DNA of 32,582 bases from an uncultured Duncaniella sp. (lineage in GTDB: Bacteria; Bacteroidota; Bacteroidia; Bacteroidales; Muribaculaceae), in the NCBI GenBank assembly GCA_910577335.1, contig CAJTMJ010000036.1, positions 1 through 32,582 of the forward strand, written 5' to 3'. A program made the position numbers and the translations under genes. Positions 16,528-24,685 of the stretch are shown here, piece after piece; the first letter of the stretch is position 1, and each line of letters begins with the position of its first letter. A model generated the notes under the pieces. The model ran no database searches. It was not told the DNA's origin and saw only the letters and a program-made list of their open reading frames with translations.

Positions 16528-16640
16528 TCCGCATCTGAGCGTCTGTGACGTATAATATTCATGTGAATTAAACTTTTCACCAAGTAGTGCGTCTATATAA
16601 TATAAACAACAATTTTATTGACACTTACTTACTCTTGAAG

Positions 16641-17156
16641 ATGAAAAAAATATTCCTAACGCTGGCTATAGCGATGGTTTGCGCATTCGGTACGAGCGCA
16701 CAGAAATTTGCCCTTGTCGATATGGATTATATCCTCGGCAGCATCCCCGATTATGAGATGGCAAATGAACAACTCAACCAGTTGTCGCAACGTTGGCAGA
16801 AAGAGGTTGAGGCTGTGGCTAAAGAAGCCGAGACCATGTATAAGAATTATCAGAAGGAAATGGTCTTCCTCACCGACGACCAGAAGAAACAGCGTGAGGA
16901 CGCTATTGTGGCAAAGGAGAAATCCGCAGCCGAGCTTCGCCAGAAATATTTCGGTCCCGAAGGTGAACTTTACAAAAAGCGCCAGTCGCTCATGAAGCCG
17001 ATTCAGGAAAATGTCTACAATGCCGTTAAGAAAGTATCGGAAGAGAGGGGCTATCAGTGCATATTCGACCGTGCTTCATCGGCTGATATCATTTTCGCTT
17101 CCCCCCGTATAGATGTCTCTAACGAGGTCCTTGAAAAGTTAGGTTATTCCAAATAA
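16641..17156 (+). CDS. OmpH/Skp-family periplasmic chaperone (copy 1)
   Basis: The 171-aa protein has a signal peptide (MKKIFLTLAIAMVC...GTSAQ). It is followed by the OmpH pattern: a short beta strand (KFALVDMDYIL), a long helical arm rich in Lys, Glu and Gln (about 45-120), and a returning strand (GYQCIFDRAS). Skp trimers hold unfolded outer-membrane proteins for delivery to BamA. The start at 16641 is chosen because the longer frame from 16587 would put 18 non-signal residues before a perfect signal peptide. It lies 113 nt after bamA and is followed by a second, divergent copy. Confidence 0.92.
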   Translation: MKKIFLTLAIAMVCAFGTSAQKFALVDMDYILGSIPDYEMANEQLNQLSQRWQKEVEAVAKEAETMYKNYQKEMVFLTDDQKKQREDAIVAKEKSAAELRQKYFGPEGELYKKRQSLMKPIQENVYNAVKKVSEERGYQCIFDRASSADIIFASPRIDVSNEVLEKLGYSK

Positions 17157-17162
17157 ATTACT

Positions 17163-17170
17163 TAACTTTG
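17163..17170 (+). promoter_or_regulatory. Possible internal promoter before the second ompH
   Basis: TAACTTTG followed by CA begins 7 nt after the stop codon of the first ompH. It would give the second copy its own leader of about 95 nt. The -33 element is poor. Confidence 0.45.
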
Positions 17171-17271
17171 CACGGCAAATAAATAAAAGCTGGAAGGCTG
17201 AGTCGCATTTATCGGTGAATTTGTCCGAAAGCTAACAAGTAACTAAATAAAAAAAACTTCAGAATACAACA

Positions 17272-17766
17272 ATGATTAAGAAACTATTGCTCGCAATCAT
17301 GATTGCGCTCCCCATGAGCGTGTTTGCACAGAAATTCGCTGTCATCAACACTCAGGAACTCATGGAGTCTATGCCCGAACTCCAGACCGTGAAGGAACAA
17401 ATGGAAGCTTCCAGCAAGAAGTACGAAGATGAATTCGCAAAGCTTCAGGAAGAGTTCTCAAAGAAGTTTGAAGAATTCCAGGCTCTTGAAGAATCAACTC
17501 CCCAGACCATCAAGGAACGCCGTATGCAGGAAATGCAGGAACTCGAAAACAAAGTTAACCAGTTCCGTCAGACTGCAGCTCAAGACCTCCAGCGTCAGCA
17601 GCAGCAGCTCATGGCTCCTATTCAGGAAAAGGTCGTTAAGGCTATCCAGTCAGCAGGTGCCGAAGGCGGTTACACTTTCATATTTGAAAACGTTGTGCCC
17701 CTCTACACCGGTACTGATGTGACTGACATCACAGCTACTGTTAAAACCCGTCTCGGCATAAAATAA
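17272..17766 (+). CDS. OmpH/Skp-family periplasmic chaperone (copy 2)
   Basis: The 164-aa Skp-like protein has a signal peptide (MIKKLLLAIMIALPMSVFAQ), a start strand (KFAVINTQELMESMPEL), a coiled-coil arm of about 80 residues rich in Glu, Lys and Gln, and a closing strand (GGYTFIFENVVPLY). It is a tandem paralogue of the preceding gene but clearly diverged, so the pair is old. A -7 element and a leader of about 100 nt lie between the two copies, and a long hairpin terminator follows. Expected role: carrying outer-membrane proteins across the periplasm to BamA. Confidence 0.92.
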   Translation: MIKKLLLAIMIALPMSVFAQKFAVINTQELMESMPELQTVKEQMEASSKKYEDEFAKLQEEFSKKFEEFQALEESTPQTIKERRMQEMQELENKVNQFRQTAAQDLQRQQQQLMAPIQEKVVKAIQSAGAEGGYTFIFENVVPLYTGTDVTDITATVKTRLGIK

Positions 17767-17799
17767 TGCCGGTCATTCCGTAAGGATAATAGAACCCAT

Positions 17800-17842
17800 A
17801 AGGACGTGTGACAAACCTCAGTGGTTTGACATACGTCCTTTT
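17800..17842 (+). terminator. Terminator of the envelope-assembly operon
   Basis: AAGGACGTGTG and CAAACC (17800-17817) pair with GGTTTG and CATACGTCCTT (17823-17840). The stem has about 17 bp with one A-A mismatch, one G-U pair and a 5-nt loop, followed by TTTTAT. It begins 34 nt after the second ompH. Confidence 0.85.
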
Positions 17843-17849
17843 ATAAACA

Positions 17850-17866
17850 TACGGCTATATGCCGTA
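17850..17866. promoter_or_regulatory. Inverted repeat upstream of lptF
   Basis: TACGGC-tatat-GCCGTA (6-5-6, perfect arms) lies 43 nt before the lptF start, with no U-tract after it. It could be an operator or leader hairpin. No clear TAnnTTTG promoter was found for lptF. Confidence 0.3.
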
Positions 17867-17909
17867 GCATAAATCAACCCTTTAATAAATCACGTCATAT
17901 TCTCCCGCT

Positions 17910-19862
17910 ATGTTCCGAATCAAGCGCATGGACATATTCATCTTGCAGAGCTTTGTGCCTCTGTTTCTGATGACGTTCTGTATCTGCTTGTTTATAGTGC
18001 TGATGCAATTCTTGTGGCGTTACATCGACGACCTTGTAGGTAAAGGTCTCGGTGTGGATGTGATAGCTGAGCTTTTTTTCTACGCCGCACTTACCATGAT
18101 ACCTATGGCATTGCCGCTTGCCATACTTTTGGCATCGTTGATGACATTCGGTAATCTCGGCGAGCAGTTTGAGCTTACCGCTATGAAGGCATCGGGAATC
18201 TCTCTGATACGTACGATGGCACCGTTGATAGTACTGATGGTGCTTGTGGCGACAGGAGCTTTCTTCTTTCAGAACAATGTTCTTCCGATAGCTCAGACCA
18301 AGATGTGGACGCTCCTTTACTCCATGAGGCAGAAGTCGCCGGAGTTGGAAATACCCGAAGGTGTGTTCTACGATCAGATTCCCGGCTATAACCTCTTCGT
18401 GCAGGAGAAAAATCGTGAGACGGGTGTGCTTTATGACATGATGATTTATGATGTGTCGAGAGGATTTGAAAACTCCTCGATTATTCTTGCCGATTCGGGA
18501 AAGATGACCATCACCCCTGACAAGACACATCTGTTTTTACGCCTTTGGAAAGGTGAATCCTTTGAAAATCTGAAAGACGCAGGTGCGTCAAACATGAAAA
18601 ATGTACCGTATCGCCGTGAGACATTCGACACCAAGGAGATAATGCTGAGATTCGATGCCAATTTCAACCGTATGGACGAGCAAGGTATGCGAAATCAGTA
18701 TGTCGGTAAGAATATGGCAGAGCTGCAAGCTACCATCGACTCAGTGGGTGAGCGTGTTGATTCACTTGGCAACAGATATGGCACGGCCTTGCGTGAGTAC
18801 CCGTTCTTCAATGTGGTAAACTATCGTCTCCCTGAGGGTGCCATCACAGTTATTAACGAGGATACCGGTATGCCCGAGGAAGAGGTCAAGAAAGTGCGTA
18901 TGCCGGACGTGCAGATGGCTAAGCCGATGGATGTCGATTCGCTTTTCAGAGGTTCATCGTCAGGCTACACCCTCAATTATCTTAATCTGGCTTTATCTAA
19001 AGCACAGCGCATGAAGCAGGAATATGAATATAAAGGTCTTGTCCTCGCCGACGAGATGAAGAGCATACGCCGCCATGCCATAGAACTTCAGAAGAAATTC
19101 ACTCTCTCCTTCGCTTGTATCATCTTCTTCTTTATCGGTGCTCCGCTTGGGGCTATCATACGTAAGGGAGGACTTGGTACACCTCTTGTTATATCTGTAT
19201 TCCTTTTCATCTTCTACTACATCATAGACAACATGGGCTATAAGATGGCACGTGACGGTAAAGTTGAAGTGTGGGAAGGTATGTGGCTAAGTGCCGCAGT
19301 GCTGCTTCCGTTGGGTGTGTTCTTCACCTACAAGGCGGTTAACGACTCGGCAGTCTTTAACAAGGATGCCTATATCAACTTGTTCCGCAAATTCTTCGGT
19401 GTGAGCGAAACCCGCCACGTGGAGATGAAAGAGGTGTTTATGACCGAGGTGGAACCGCTTGTTGCCACGGAACGTCTTGAAAAATTGAAAATCCGTGTTA
19501 ATGAGTATCTCGCAGCCAACCCGCCCAAGCAGAGCTATACAGCCTATTGGTTGAAAGGATATGACCGTGACGAGCTGCACAGTCTGCGTGAAGAGGTGGA
19601 ATCGGATGTGGAATACCTCTCAAATTCACGTGAGAAGATGGTGGTGCTCAAACTTATGGATATGCCTATCCTGCGTAGTCTTTGGTTCCATGAACCTTCA
19701 CGCCGCAAATGGTTGGGAATTACTATGATGATAGTGTTCCCGCTTGGCATCCCTGTCTGGCTTTATGGTCGTAAGACTCAGAAACAGTTGCGTGACGAGC
19801 TTGCCACTGTGATAAAGGTATCTGATGAGCTGATTGCGCTCGTAAACAAGAAAAGTAATTAA
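17910..19862 (+). CDS. LptF/LptG-family LPS export permease with C-terminal extension
   Basis: This 650-aa inner-membrane protein is of the YjgP/YjgQ family, one of the two permease subunits that, with the LptB ATPase, pull LPS out of the membrane. Three membrane segments at the N-terminus (about 14-36, 53-80, 100-121) are followed by a periplasmic beta-rich domain and three more segments (about 395-475), the family plan. FGNLGEQFELTAMKASGISL is the typical cytoplasmic coupling stretch. From about 480 on there is an extension of 170 residues, including a hydrophobic stretch near 601-620, absent from the usual 360-aa members. The gene is 11 nt from ribBA. Assignment as F rather than G rests on the second, shorter paralogue at 27011. 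Confidence 0.88.
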   Translation: MFRIKRMDIFILQSFVPLFLMTFCICLFIVLMQFLWRYIDDLVGKGLGVDVIAELFFYAALTMIPMALPLAILLASLMTFGNLGEQFELTAMKASGISLIRTMAPLIVLMVLVATGAFFFQNNVLPIAQTKMWTLLYSMRQKSPELEIPEGVFYDQIPGYNLFVQEKNRETGVLYDMMIYDVSRGFENSSIILADSGKMTITPDKTHLFLRLWKGESFENLKDAGASNMKNVPYRRETFDTKEIMLRFDANFNRMDEQGMRNQYVGKNMAELQATIDSVGERVDSLGNRYGTALREYPFFNVVNYRLPEGAITVINEDTGMPEEEVKKVRMPDVQMAKPMDVDSLFRGSSSGYTLNYLNLALSKAQRMKQEYEYKGLVLADEMKSIRRHAIELQKKFTLSFACIIFFFIGAPLGAIIRKGGLGTPLVISVFLFIFYYIIDNMGYKMARDGKVEVWEGMWLSAAVLLPLGVFFTYKAVNDSAVFNKDAYINLFRKFFGVSETRHVEMKEVFMTEVEPLVATERLEKLKIRVNEYLAANPPKQSYTAYWLKGYDRDELHSLREEVESDVEYLSNSREKMVVLKLMDMPILRSLWFHEPSRRKWLGITMMIVFPLGIPVWLYGRKTQKQLRDELATVIKVSDELIALVNKKSN

Positions 19863-19873
19863 TTGGTTTAATT

Positions 19874-21082
19874 ATGGAGAAAATAAAATTAGACACTATA
19901 GAGGAAGCTATTGCGGATTTCCGTGAAGGAAAATTCGTGATTGTGGTTGACGATGAGGATCGTGAAAATGAAGGCGATCTCATAATTGCCGCAGAGAAAG
20001 TGACCCCCGAGCATGTGAATTTTATGATCACGAATGCGCGAGGTGAGCTTTGCGCTCCCCTTTCCATATCCCGCTGCCATGAATTGAAGCTTGACCATCA
20101 GGTATCTGACAATACCTCAATGCTTGGCACACCGTTTACCGTGACTGTCGATCTCCTTCCCGGCTGCACCACAGGCGTATCGGCGCATGACCGTGCCGCC
20201 ACTATCCGTGCGCTTGCCAATCCTGATTCAAAACCTGAGGATTTCGGACGTCCCGGGCACGTTCATCCTCTCTATGCGCAGGATGCGGGTGTGTTGCGTC
20301 GCACAGGGCATACGGAAGCGGCTATAGACCTCGCCAGACTTGCAGGTCTTAACCCGGCTGCATCGCTTATCGAGATACTTAATGAAGATGGCACTATGGC
20401 ACGTTTGCCTCAGCTCCGCAAGAAGGCTGACGAATGGGGGCTGAAACTGATATCGATAGCTGACCTCGTGGCTTACCGTCTACGTAAGGAATCATTAGTA
20501 GAGGAGGGTGTCGAGGTTGATATGCCTACCGCTTACGGACATTTCCGCCTTATACCTTTCCGTCAGAAAAGCAACGGCTTGGAGCATATTGCGCTGATAA
20601 AGGGTGACATCAATCCGGGCGAGCCTGTGTTGGTTCGCGTGCATTCTTCATGTGCCACCGGCGATATTTTTGGCTCGATGCGCTGCGACTGTGGCGAGCA
20701 GCTCCACAAGGCTATGCAGCTCATAGAGAAGGAGGGGAAGGGTGCCATCGTCTATCTCAATCAGGAGGGCAGAGGTATCGGTCTGATGGAGAAAATACGG
20801 GCTTACAAGCTTCAGGAGGAAGGACTTGACACCGTGGATGCCAATCTTCATCTTGGACATAAGGCAGATGAGCGTGACTACGGAGTAGGCGCTCAGATAC
20901 TACGTTTACTCGGCATTGAGAAGATGCGTTTGATCACTAACAATCCGGTGAAACGAATCGGGCTTGAGGGTTACGGGCTTGAAGTGGTGGAGAATGTTCC
21001 TATTGAGATTGCTCCCAACTGTTACAATCGCCGTTACATGCTGACTAAAAAGGTGCGTATGGGTCATCATCTTGACATTTAG
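19874..21082 (+). CDS. ribBA: Bifunctional 3,4-dihydroxy-2-butanone-4-phosphate synthase / GTP cyclohydrolase II
   Basis: The 402-aa fusion enzyme starts both branches of riboflavin synthesis. The N-terminal DHBP synthase half has VVDDEDRENEGDLI (about 24-37) and HDRAATIRALANP. The C-terminal GTP cyclohydrolase II half has the zinc motif HSSCATGDIFGSMRCDCG (about 257-274, cysteines at 259, 270, 272), NQEGRGIGL, and LITNNPVKRIGLEGYGLEV. HSSC replaces the frequent HSEC, while the three zinc cysteines are intact. It follows the LptF-type gene by 11 nt and converges on the zinc-importer genes. No FMN riboswitch is visible upstream. Confidence 0.97.
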   Translation: MEKIKLDTIEEAIADFREGKFVIVVDDEDRENEGDLIIAAEKVTPEHVNFMITNARGELCAPLSISRCHELKLDHQVSDNTSMLGTPFTVTVDLLPGCTTGVSAHDRAATIRALANPDSKPEDFGRPGHVHPLYAQDAGVLRRTGHTEAAIDLARLAGLNPAASLIEILNEDGTMARLPQLRKKADEWGLKLISIADLVAYRLRKESLVEEGVEVDMPTAYGHFRLIPFRQKSNGLEHIALIKGDINPGEPVLVRVHSSCATGDIFGSMRCDCGEQLHKAMQLIEKEGKGAIVYLNQEGRGIGLMEKIRAYKLQEEGLDTVDANLHLGHKADERDYGVGAQILRLLGIEKMRLITNNPVKRIGLEGYGLEVVENVPIEIAPNCYNRRYMLTKKVRMGHHLDI

Positions 21083-21110
21083 AGGGTATTGGAGGGTGAT
21101 GGAGGGTGTT
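21081..21110. repeat. Three imperfect 10-bp tandem repeats after ribBA
   Basis: The units AGAGGGTATT, GGAGGGTGAT and GGAGGGTGTT follow one another directly, starting in the ribBA stop codon. Function unknown; probably a small slippage product. Confidence 0.6.
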
Positions 21111-21163
21111 TGGTATTACATTACAAAGGTAATACATGACAATACCCGAAAAGGTGCGAAAAA

Positions 21164-21186
21164 TTCAATTTGATTGAAAAATTTTT
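21164..21186. terminator. Weak bidirectional terminator between ribBA and znuC
   Basis: TTCAAT-ttg-ATTGAA (21164-21178) is flanked by A-rich sequence on the left and ATTTTTT on the right. On the minus strand the hairpin is followed by TTTTTC, so it can serve the zinc operon as well as ribBA. Confidence 0.5.
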
Positions 21187-21891
21187 TCAGTCAGACTCTT
21201 CGCAGTCGTAATGAACGCAATGATGGCTCGAATGACATTCGTGTAGCGTGTGGTCGATGATGAGATGTCGGTTTGCCATGCCGGCTATGGTTGACATTTC
21301 GTGCGACACAAGCAGTAGGGTGGTCGTTTTTGACAGATCTGCCACAAGGTCATAGATATAGTGTTCAAATTTTTTGTCAACATAGCTTAACGGCTCGTCA
21401 AGCACGAGTACTTCGGGGCGGGATATTATAGCTCTTCCCAACAATGCTCTTTGCAACTGACCTCCTGACAGATTGCCTATGCTGTTGGAGGCATGTTCGG
21501 TAAGACCCATTAATTCGGTAACTTCTTTCACTCTCGCTTTAGCCTCGTCATCGGATATTTTCTCACCTATGAGTCCTGATGATATTACCTCCTCCACGTT
21601 TATCGGGAAGCGGGAATCTATCATGTTTTTCTGTGGCAGGTATCCGATATGGAGGTGTTTCACCGGTTCTCCGTCACGGAGATATGTGACAGTCCCTGTC
21701 GAAGGTTTCAACAGGCGTAGAAGTATCCTCAGCAAAGTGGTTTTGCCACCTCCGTTAGGTCCGGTAATTGCTATGAAATCACCTCGGCGCACATCGAAAT
21801 TGATGTCGCTCAGTACGTTTTTTTTATCCCAGCTTTTGGATATGTCGCGCAGTGATATGATAATATCGCTATTTTTATCAATCTGTTGCAT
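21187..21891 (-). CDS. znuC: Zinc-type ABC importer ATP-binding protein
   Basis: The 234-aa ABC ATPase has all motifs: Walker A GPNGGGKT (44-51), Q-loop Q87, signature LSGGQLQR (141-148), Walker B VLVLDEP (161-167) and the switch histidine in VSHE (H197). It energises metal uptake with a binding protein and a membrane permease. The C-terminal tail (about 214-230) holds six His and three Cys, a likely metal-binding site that supports zinc as substrate. The start at 21891 (MQQIDKNSDI) is preferred: the longer frame from 21975 overlaps the upstream gene and adds a basic leader without homology. The gap from znuA is 35 nt. No permease gene lies next to it. Confidence 0.85.
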   Translation of the reverse strand: MQQIDKNSDIIISLRDISKSWDKKNVLSDINFDVRRGDFIAITGPNGGGKTTLLRILLRLLKPSTGTVTYLRDGEPVKHLHIGYLPQKNMIDSRFPINVEEVISSGLIGEKISDDEAKARVKEVTELMGLTEHASNSIGNLSGGQLQRALLGRAIISRPEVLVLDEPLSYVDKKFEHYIYDLVADLSKTTTLLLVSHEMSTIAGMANRHLIIDHTLHECHSSHHCVHYDCEESD

Positions 21892-21926
21892 GGCGGATAT
21901 ATGGTGCTTGCTATCCCTGTGGTTAA

Positions 21927-22802
21927 CTAATTGGAAGCCAATGCGTCGGTCAGCGCTTCTATTTCGGCTTCCCAATCGTATGCCAGTGGGTTGATACTCA
22001 CTTCTTTGGCTCCTATCTGTGTGTTTATAGCGCTAACCTGTCGGCTGTCAAAATCCTTTTGGGTGAAAAATATTCCGGCATTGTGCTCATTGGCATGGTC
22101 AATGACCTCTTTAAGGTTGCCGAGCGAAATGTCTTTGTGTTCGGCGTTTCCCACCACTATCTGCTCCAGTCCGTAGTCACGTGCAAAGTAGCTCAGCGAC
22201 GGATGCCAAACCATGAAGGCTGATCCTGCTTTCGGAGCTAATTTTGCGGCAATGGCATGGTCGAGTGAGTCAAGATGACTTGCAAAGCGGGTGTAGTTGC
22301 GCTGGTAATATGCCTTGCTGCCCGGGTCGATTTCCACCATTGCATCAAGCATGTTTTTAGCTATCACTTTGGCATTCTTAACAGAGCTCCATGTGTGTGG
22401 GTCAACCCCGTCATGCACTATTCCGTCATGGCTGTGTGTGCCTGTGATGGGTACAATACCTTCCGATGTGTTATAAATCGGCAATTCCGGATTTGCCTGA
22501 TGGATTTTATCGAGCAATGCTTCTTCAAAACCTATATTCCCCATTCTGAGGTACCCGAGCGATTTTTGCAGGTTCATAAGATGGGTCACCGAGGGGTCGT
22601 AGGTTTCGGGGTTAGCTCCGTTCGATAAAAGACATCTAACCTCTACCCGGTCGCCTGTTATCTGTTCAAGCAAATATTTTTGCGGTTCAATGCTGACGGT
22701 CACAATTTTGCTTTCAGAGGGAACCGATGAGCAGGCTGCGACTATTCCTGACCAAAGGAGTAGGGCAGATATGATAAATAATATGTTTGTAGAATATTTC
22801 AC
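21927..22802 (-). CDS. znuA: Zinc-type ABC importer substrate-binding lipoprotein
   Basis: The 291-aa cluster A-I metal-binding protein has a lipobox (VAAC, C24), so it is membrane-anchored on the periplasmic side. Metal ligands of the family are visible as H136 (DPHTW), H200 (VWHPSLSYFARDYGL) and a late Asp near 276 (NPLAYDW). The first ligand position, usually PHxY, reads PETY (E66). A His-containing stretch GTHSHDGIVHDG (121-132) precedes DPHTW and is typical of zinc-specific members. It is the first gene of a two-gene operon with the ATPase. The promoter lies close upstream, with a palindrome behind it. Manganese or another divalent metal remains possible. Confidence 0.85.
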   Translation of the reverse strand: MKYSTNILFIISALLLWSGIVAACSSVPSESKIVTVSIEPQKYLLEQITGDRVEVRCLLSNGANPETYDPSVTHLMNLQKSLGYLRMGNIGFEEALLDKIHQANPELPIYNTSEGIVPITGTHSHDGIVHDGVDPHTWSSVKNAKVIAKNMLDAMVEIDPGSKAYYQRNYTRFASHLDSLDHAIAAKLAPKAGSAFMVWHPSLSYFARDYGLEQIVVGNAEHKDISLGNLKEVIDHANEHNAGIFFTQKDFDSRQVSAINTQIGAKEVSINPLAYDWEAEIEALTDALASN

Positions 22803-22818
22803 GAGTCAGATATTTTTG

Positions 22819-22848
22819 CAAATATAAGGATTTTTTAGCAATTTCAAG
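22819..22848 (-). promoter_or_regulatory. znuA promoter
   Basis: On the minus strand CTTG (22848-22845), an 18-nt spacer, then TATATTTG (22826-22819) followed by C. The ATG is 16 nt further on. ATATTT-N4-AAATAT (22810-22825) overlaps the -7 element and start site. Confidence 0.6.
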
Positions 22849-22854
22849 CCAATT

Positions 22855-22870
22855 GTTAAAAATATTTTAC
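22855..22870. promoter_or_regulatory. Possible metal-regulator site upstream of znuA
   Basis: GTTAAAAATATTTTAC contains the perfect palindrome AAAATATTTT and has GT..AC ends, loosely like Fur/Zur-type boxes. It lies just upstream of the znuA -33 element. AT-rich chance occurrence cannot be excluded. Confidence 0.3.
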
Positions 22871-22942
22871 GTTTTAATTTTATTATTAACGTCCGGGAAG
22901 CCATTTATGTTGAAAAAGGTGTCAGTCAAGATATATATGGAA

Positions 22943-22972
22943 TTGCTCAATGAGAAAAATTTATTAACTTTG
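22943..22972 (+). promoter_or_regulatory. glyS operon promoter
   Basis: TTG (22943-22945), a 19-nt spacer and TAACTTTG (22965-22972) followed by CA match the Bacteroidota consensus well. The expected start near 22976 gives a leader of about 98 nt that contains a long hairpin. Confidence 0.7.
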
Positions 22973-22989
22973 CAACTTGAAATAATTTG

Positions 22990-23035
22990 AACGGATATTT
23001 CGATTAGGATCCCAAATACCTTATCGGTATCCGTT
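22990..23035 (+). promoter_or_regulatory. Hairpin leader of glyS mRNA
   Basis: AACGGATA (22990-22997) pairs with TATCCGTT (23028-23035). Inside, CGATTAGG (23001-23008) pairs with CCTTATCG (23019-23026) with one T-T mismatch. A competing helix ATACC/GGTAT (23016-23020 with 23026-23030) uses part of the same sequence. No U-tract follows, so this is not a simple attenuator. Confidence 0.5.
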
Positions 23036-23073
23036 AGAAAAATGAATATCTACTATTAAAAGTTCGATAATAA

Positions 23074-24618
23074 ATGGCAACACAAGAAGACGTTTTTAAG
23101 AAAATCGTGAGCCATGCCAAGGAGTATGGTTTCGTGTTTCAATCAAGCGAAATATATGACGGGCTCTCAGCTGTGTATGACTACGGTCAGAACGGTGTGG
23201 AGTTGAAGAACAACATCAAGCGTTACTGGTGGGATTCCATGACATTGCTTCATGAGAATATTGTCGGTATTGACTCAGCCATATTCATGCATCCGACCAT
23301 CTGGAAGGCTTCTGGCCATGTGGATGCGTTTAATGACCCCTTGATTGACAATAAGGATTCTAAAAAACGTTATCGTGCCGATGTCCTGATTGAGGATCAG
23401 ATAGCTAAGATTGACGAAAAGATCGACAAGGAAGTAGCTAAGGCTGCAAAACGTTTTGGCGAAAGCTTTGACGAGGCTATGTTCCGTGAGACAAATCCCC
23501 GTGTGCTTGAGCATAAGGCAAAGCGTGACGCACTCCATGAACGTTTCTCAAAGGCTATGAACGACAATAATCTTGACGAACTGCGTCAGATTATCATCGA
23601 TGAAGAGATTGTATGTCCTATTTCAGGTACTAAAAACTGGACTGAGGTTCGTCAGTTTAACCTTATGTTCAAAACCGAGATGGGATCTACAGCCGATGGC
23701 TCAATGACAGTATATCTCCGCCCGGAGACCGCTCAGGGTATCTTTGTGAACTATCTTAACGTGCAGAAGACAGGTCGTATGCGCATACCTTTCGGTATCG
23801 CCCAGATCGGTAAGGCATTCCGTAACGAGATCGTTGCACGTCAGTTCATATTCCGCATGAGGGAGTTTGAGCAGATGGAAATGCAGTTCTTTGTTCGTCC
23901 CGGTTCTGAGATGGAATGGTTTGCCAAGTGGAAAGAGTTCCGTCTCCGTTGGCACAAGGCTCTCGGTCTCGGCGATGAGAAGTATCGCTATCACGACCAC
24001 GAAAAGCTCGCTCACTATGCCAATGCAGCCACTGACATCGAATTCCAGATGCCGTTTGGATTCAAGGAGGTTGAGGGTATACATTCACGTACCAATTTCG
24101 ACCTTTCACAGCACGAGAAATTCTCAGGAAAGAAGATACAGTATTTCGACCCCGAGCTTAATGAAAGCTACACCCCTTACGTGATCGAGACCTCTATCGG
24201 TGTTGACCGTATGGTGCTCAGCGTGCTTTGCTCGTCATACGAAGAGCAGGAACTCGAAGGTGGCGACAAGCGTGTAGTGCTCCATCTCCCTGCGCCTCTT
24301 GCTCCTGTGAAATGCGCTGTGATGCCTCTCGTGCGTAAGGACGGGCTTCCTGAAAAGGCAAGAGAGATTGTCAACGACTTGAAATTTGATTTCTCCACCC
24401 ACTATGAGGAGAAAGATTCAATCGGCAAGCGTTACCGCCGTCAGGATGCCATAGGCACACCTTTCTGCATCACTGTGGACCATCAGACTCTTGAGGATAA
24501 CACCGTGACTTTGCGTGAACGTGACTCTATGGAGCAGACTCGTGTGAACATTGATGACCTTCACCGCATTATCCATAAAGAGGTTTCGCTTAACGCTCTT
24601 CTCCGCAAGCTTGGTTAA
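23074..24618 (+). CDS. glyS: Glycine--tRNA ligase, dimeric single-chain type
   Basis: The 514-aa class II synthetase attaches glycine to tRNA-Gly. It is the alpha2 single-chain form also found in archaea and eukaryotes, not the GlyQ/GlyS tetramer. Visible motifs are YDYGQNGVELKNNIKRYWW near the N-terminus, MTVYLRPETAQGIFVNY, RIPFGIAQIGKAFRNEI, FRMREFEQMEMQFF, and the C-terminal ATP motif VIETSIGVDR, followed by an anticodon-binding domain (LAPVKCAVMPLV). It is the first gene of a probable operon with lemA, an FKBP lipoprotein, tgt, LptG and a regulator. A hairpin leader precedes it. Confidence 0.97.
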   Translation: MATQEDVFKKIVSHAKEYGFVFQSSEIYDGLSAVYDYGQNGVELKNNIKRYWWDSMTLLHENIVGIDSAIFMHPTIWKASGHVDAFNDPLIDNKDSKKRYRADVLIEDQIAKIDEKIDKEVAKAAKRFGESFDEAMFRETNPRVLEHKAKRDALHERFSKAMNDNNLDELRQIIIDEEIVCPISGTKNWTEVRQFNLMFKTEMGSTADGSMTVYLRPETAQGIFVNYLNVQKTGRMRIPFGIAQIGKAFRNEIVARQFIFRMREFEQMEMQFFVRPGSEMEWFAKWKEFRLRWHKALGLGDEKYRYHDHEKLAHYANAATDIEFQMPFGFKEVEGIHSRTNFDLSQHEKFSGKKIQYFDPELNESYTPYVIETSIGVDRMVLSVLCSSYEEQELEGGDKRVVLHLPAPLAPVKCAVMPLVRKDGLPEKAREIVNDLKFDFSTHYEEKDSIGKRYRRQDAIGTPFCITVDHQTLEDNTVTLRERDSMEQTRVNIDDLHRIIHKEVSLNALLRKLG

Positions 24619-24685
24619 GGCATGAGGACGGAAATGGCGCCGGGCGTGCTTAGTTAAAGAATACAAACCAAAGATTTTTTAGATT

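Noticed and set aside
17895..18530. Minus-strand 211-codon frame opposite the LptF-type gene
   Set aside because: Its His/Arg-rich translation is typical of an antisense shadow; the opposite frame is a clear membrane permease.
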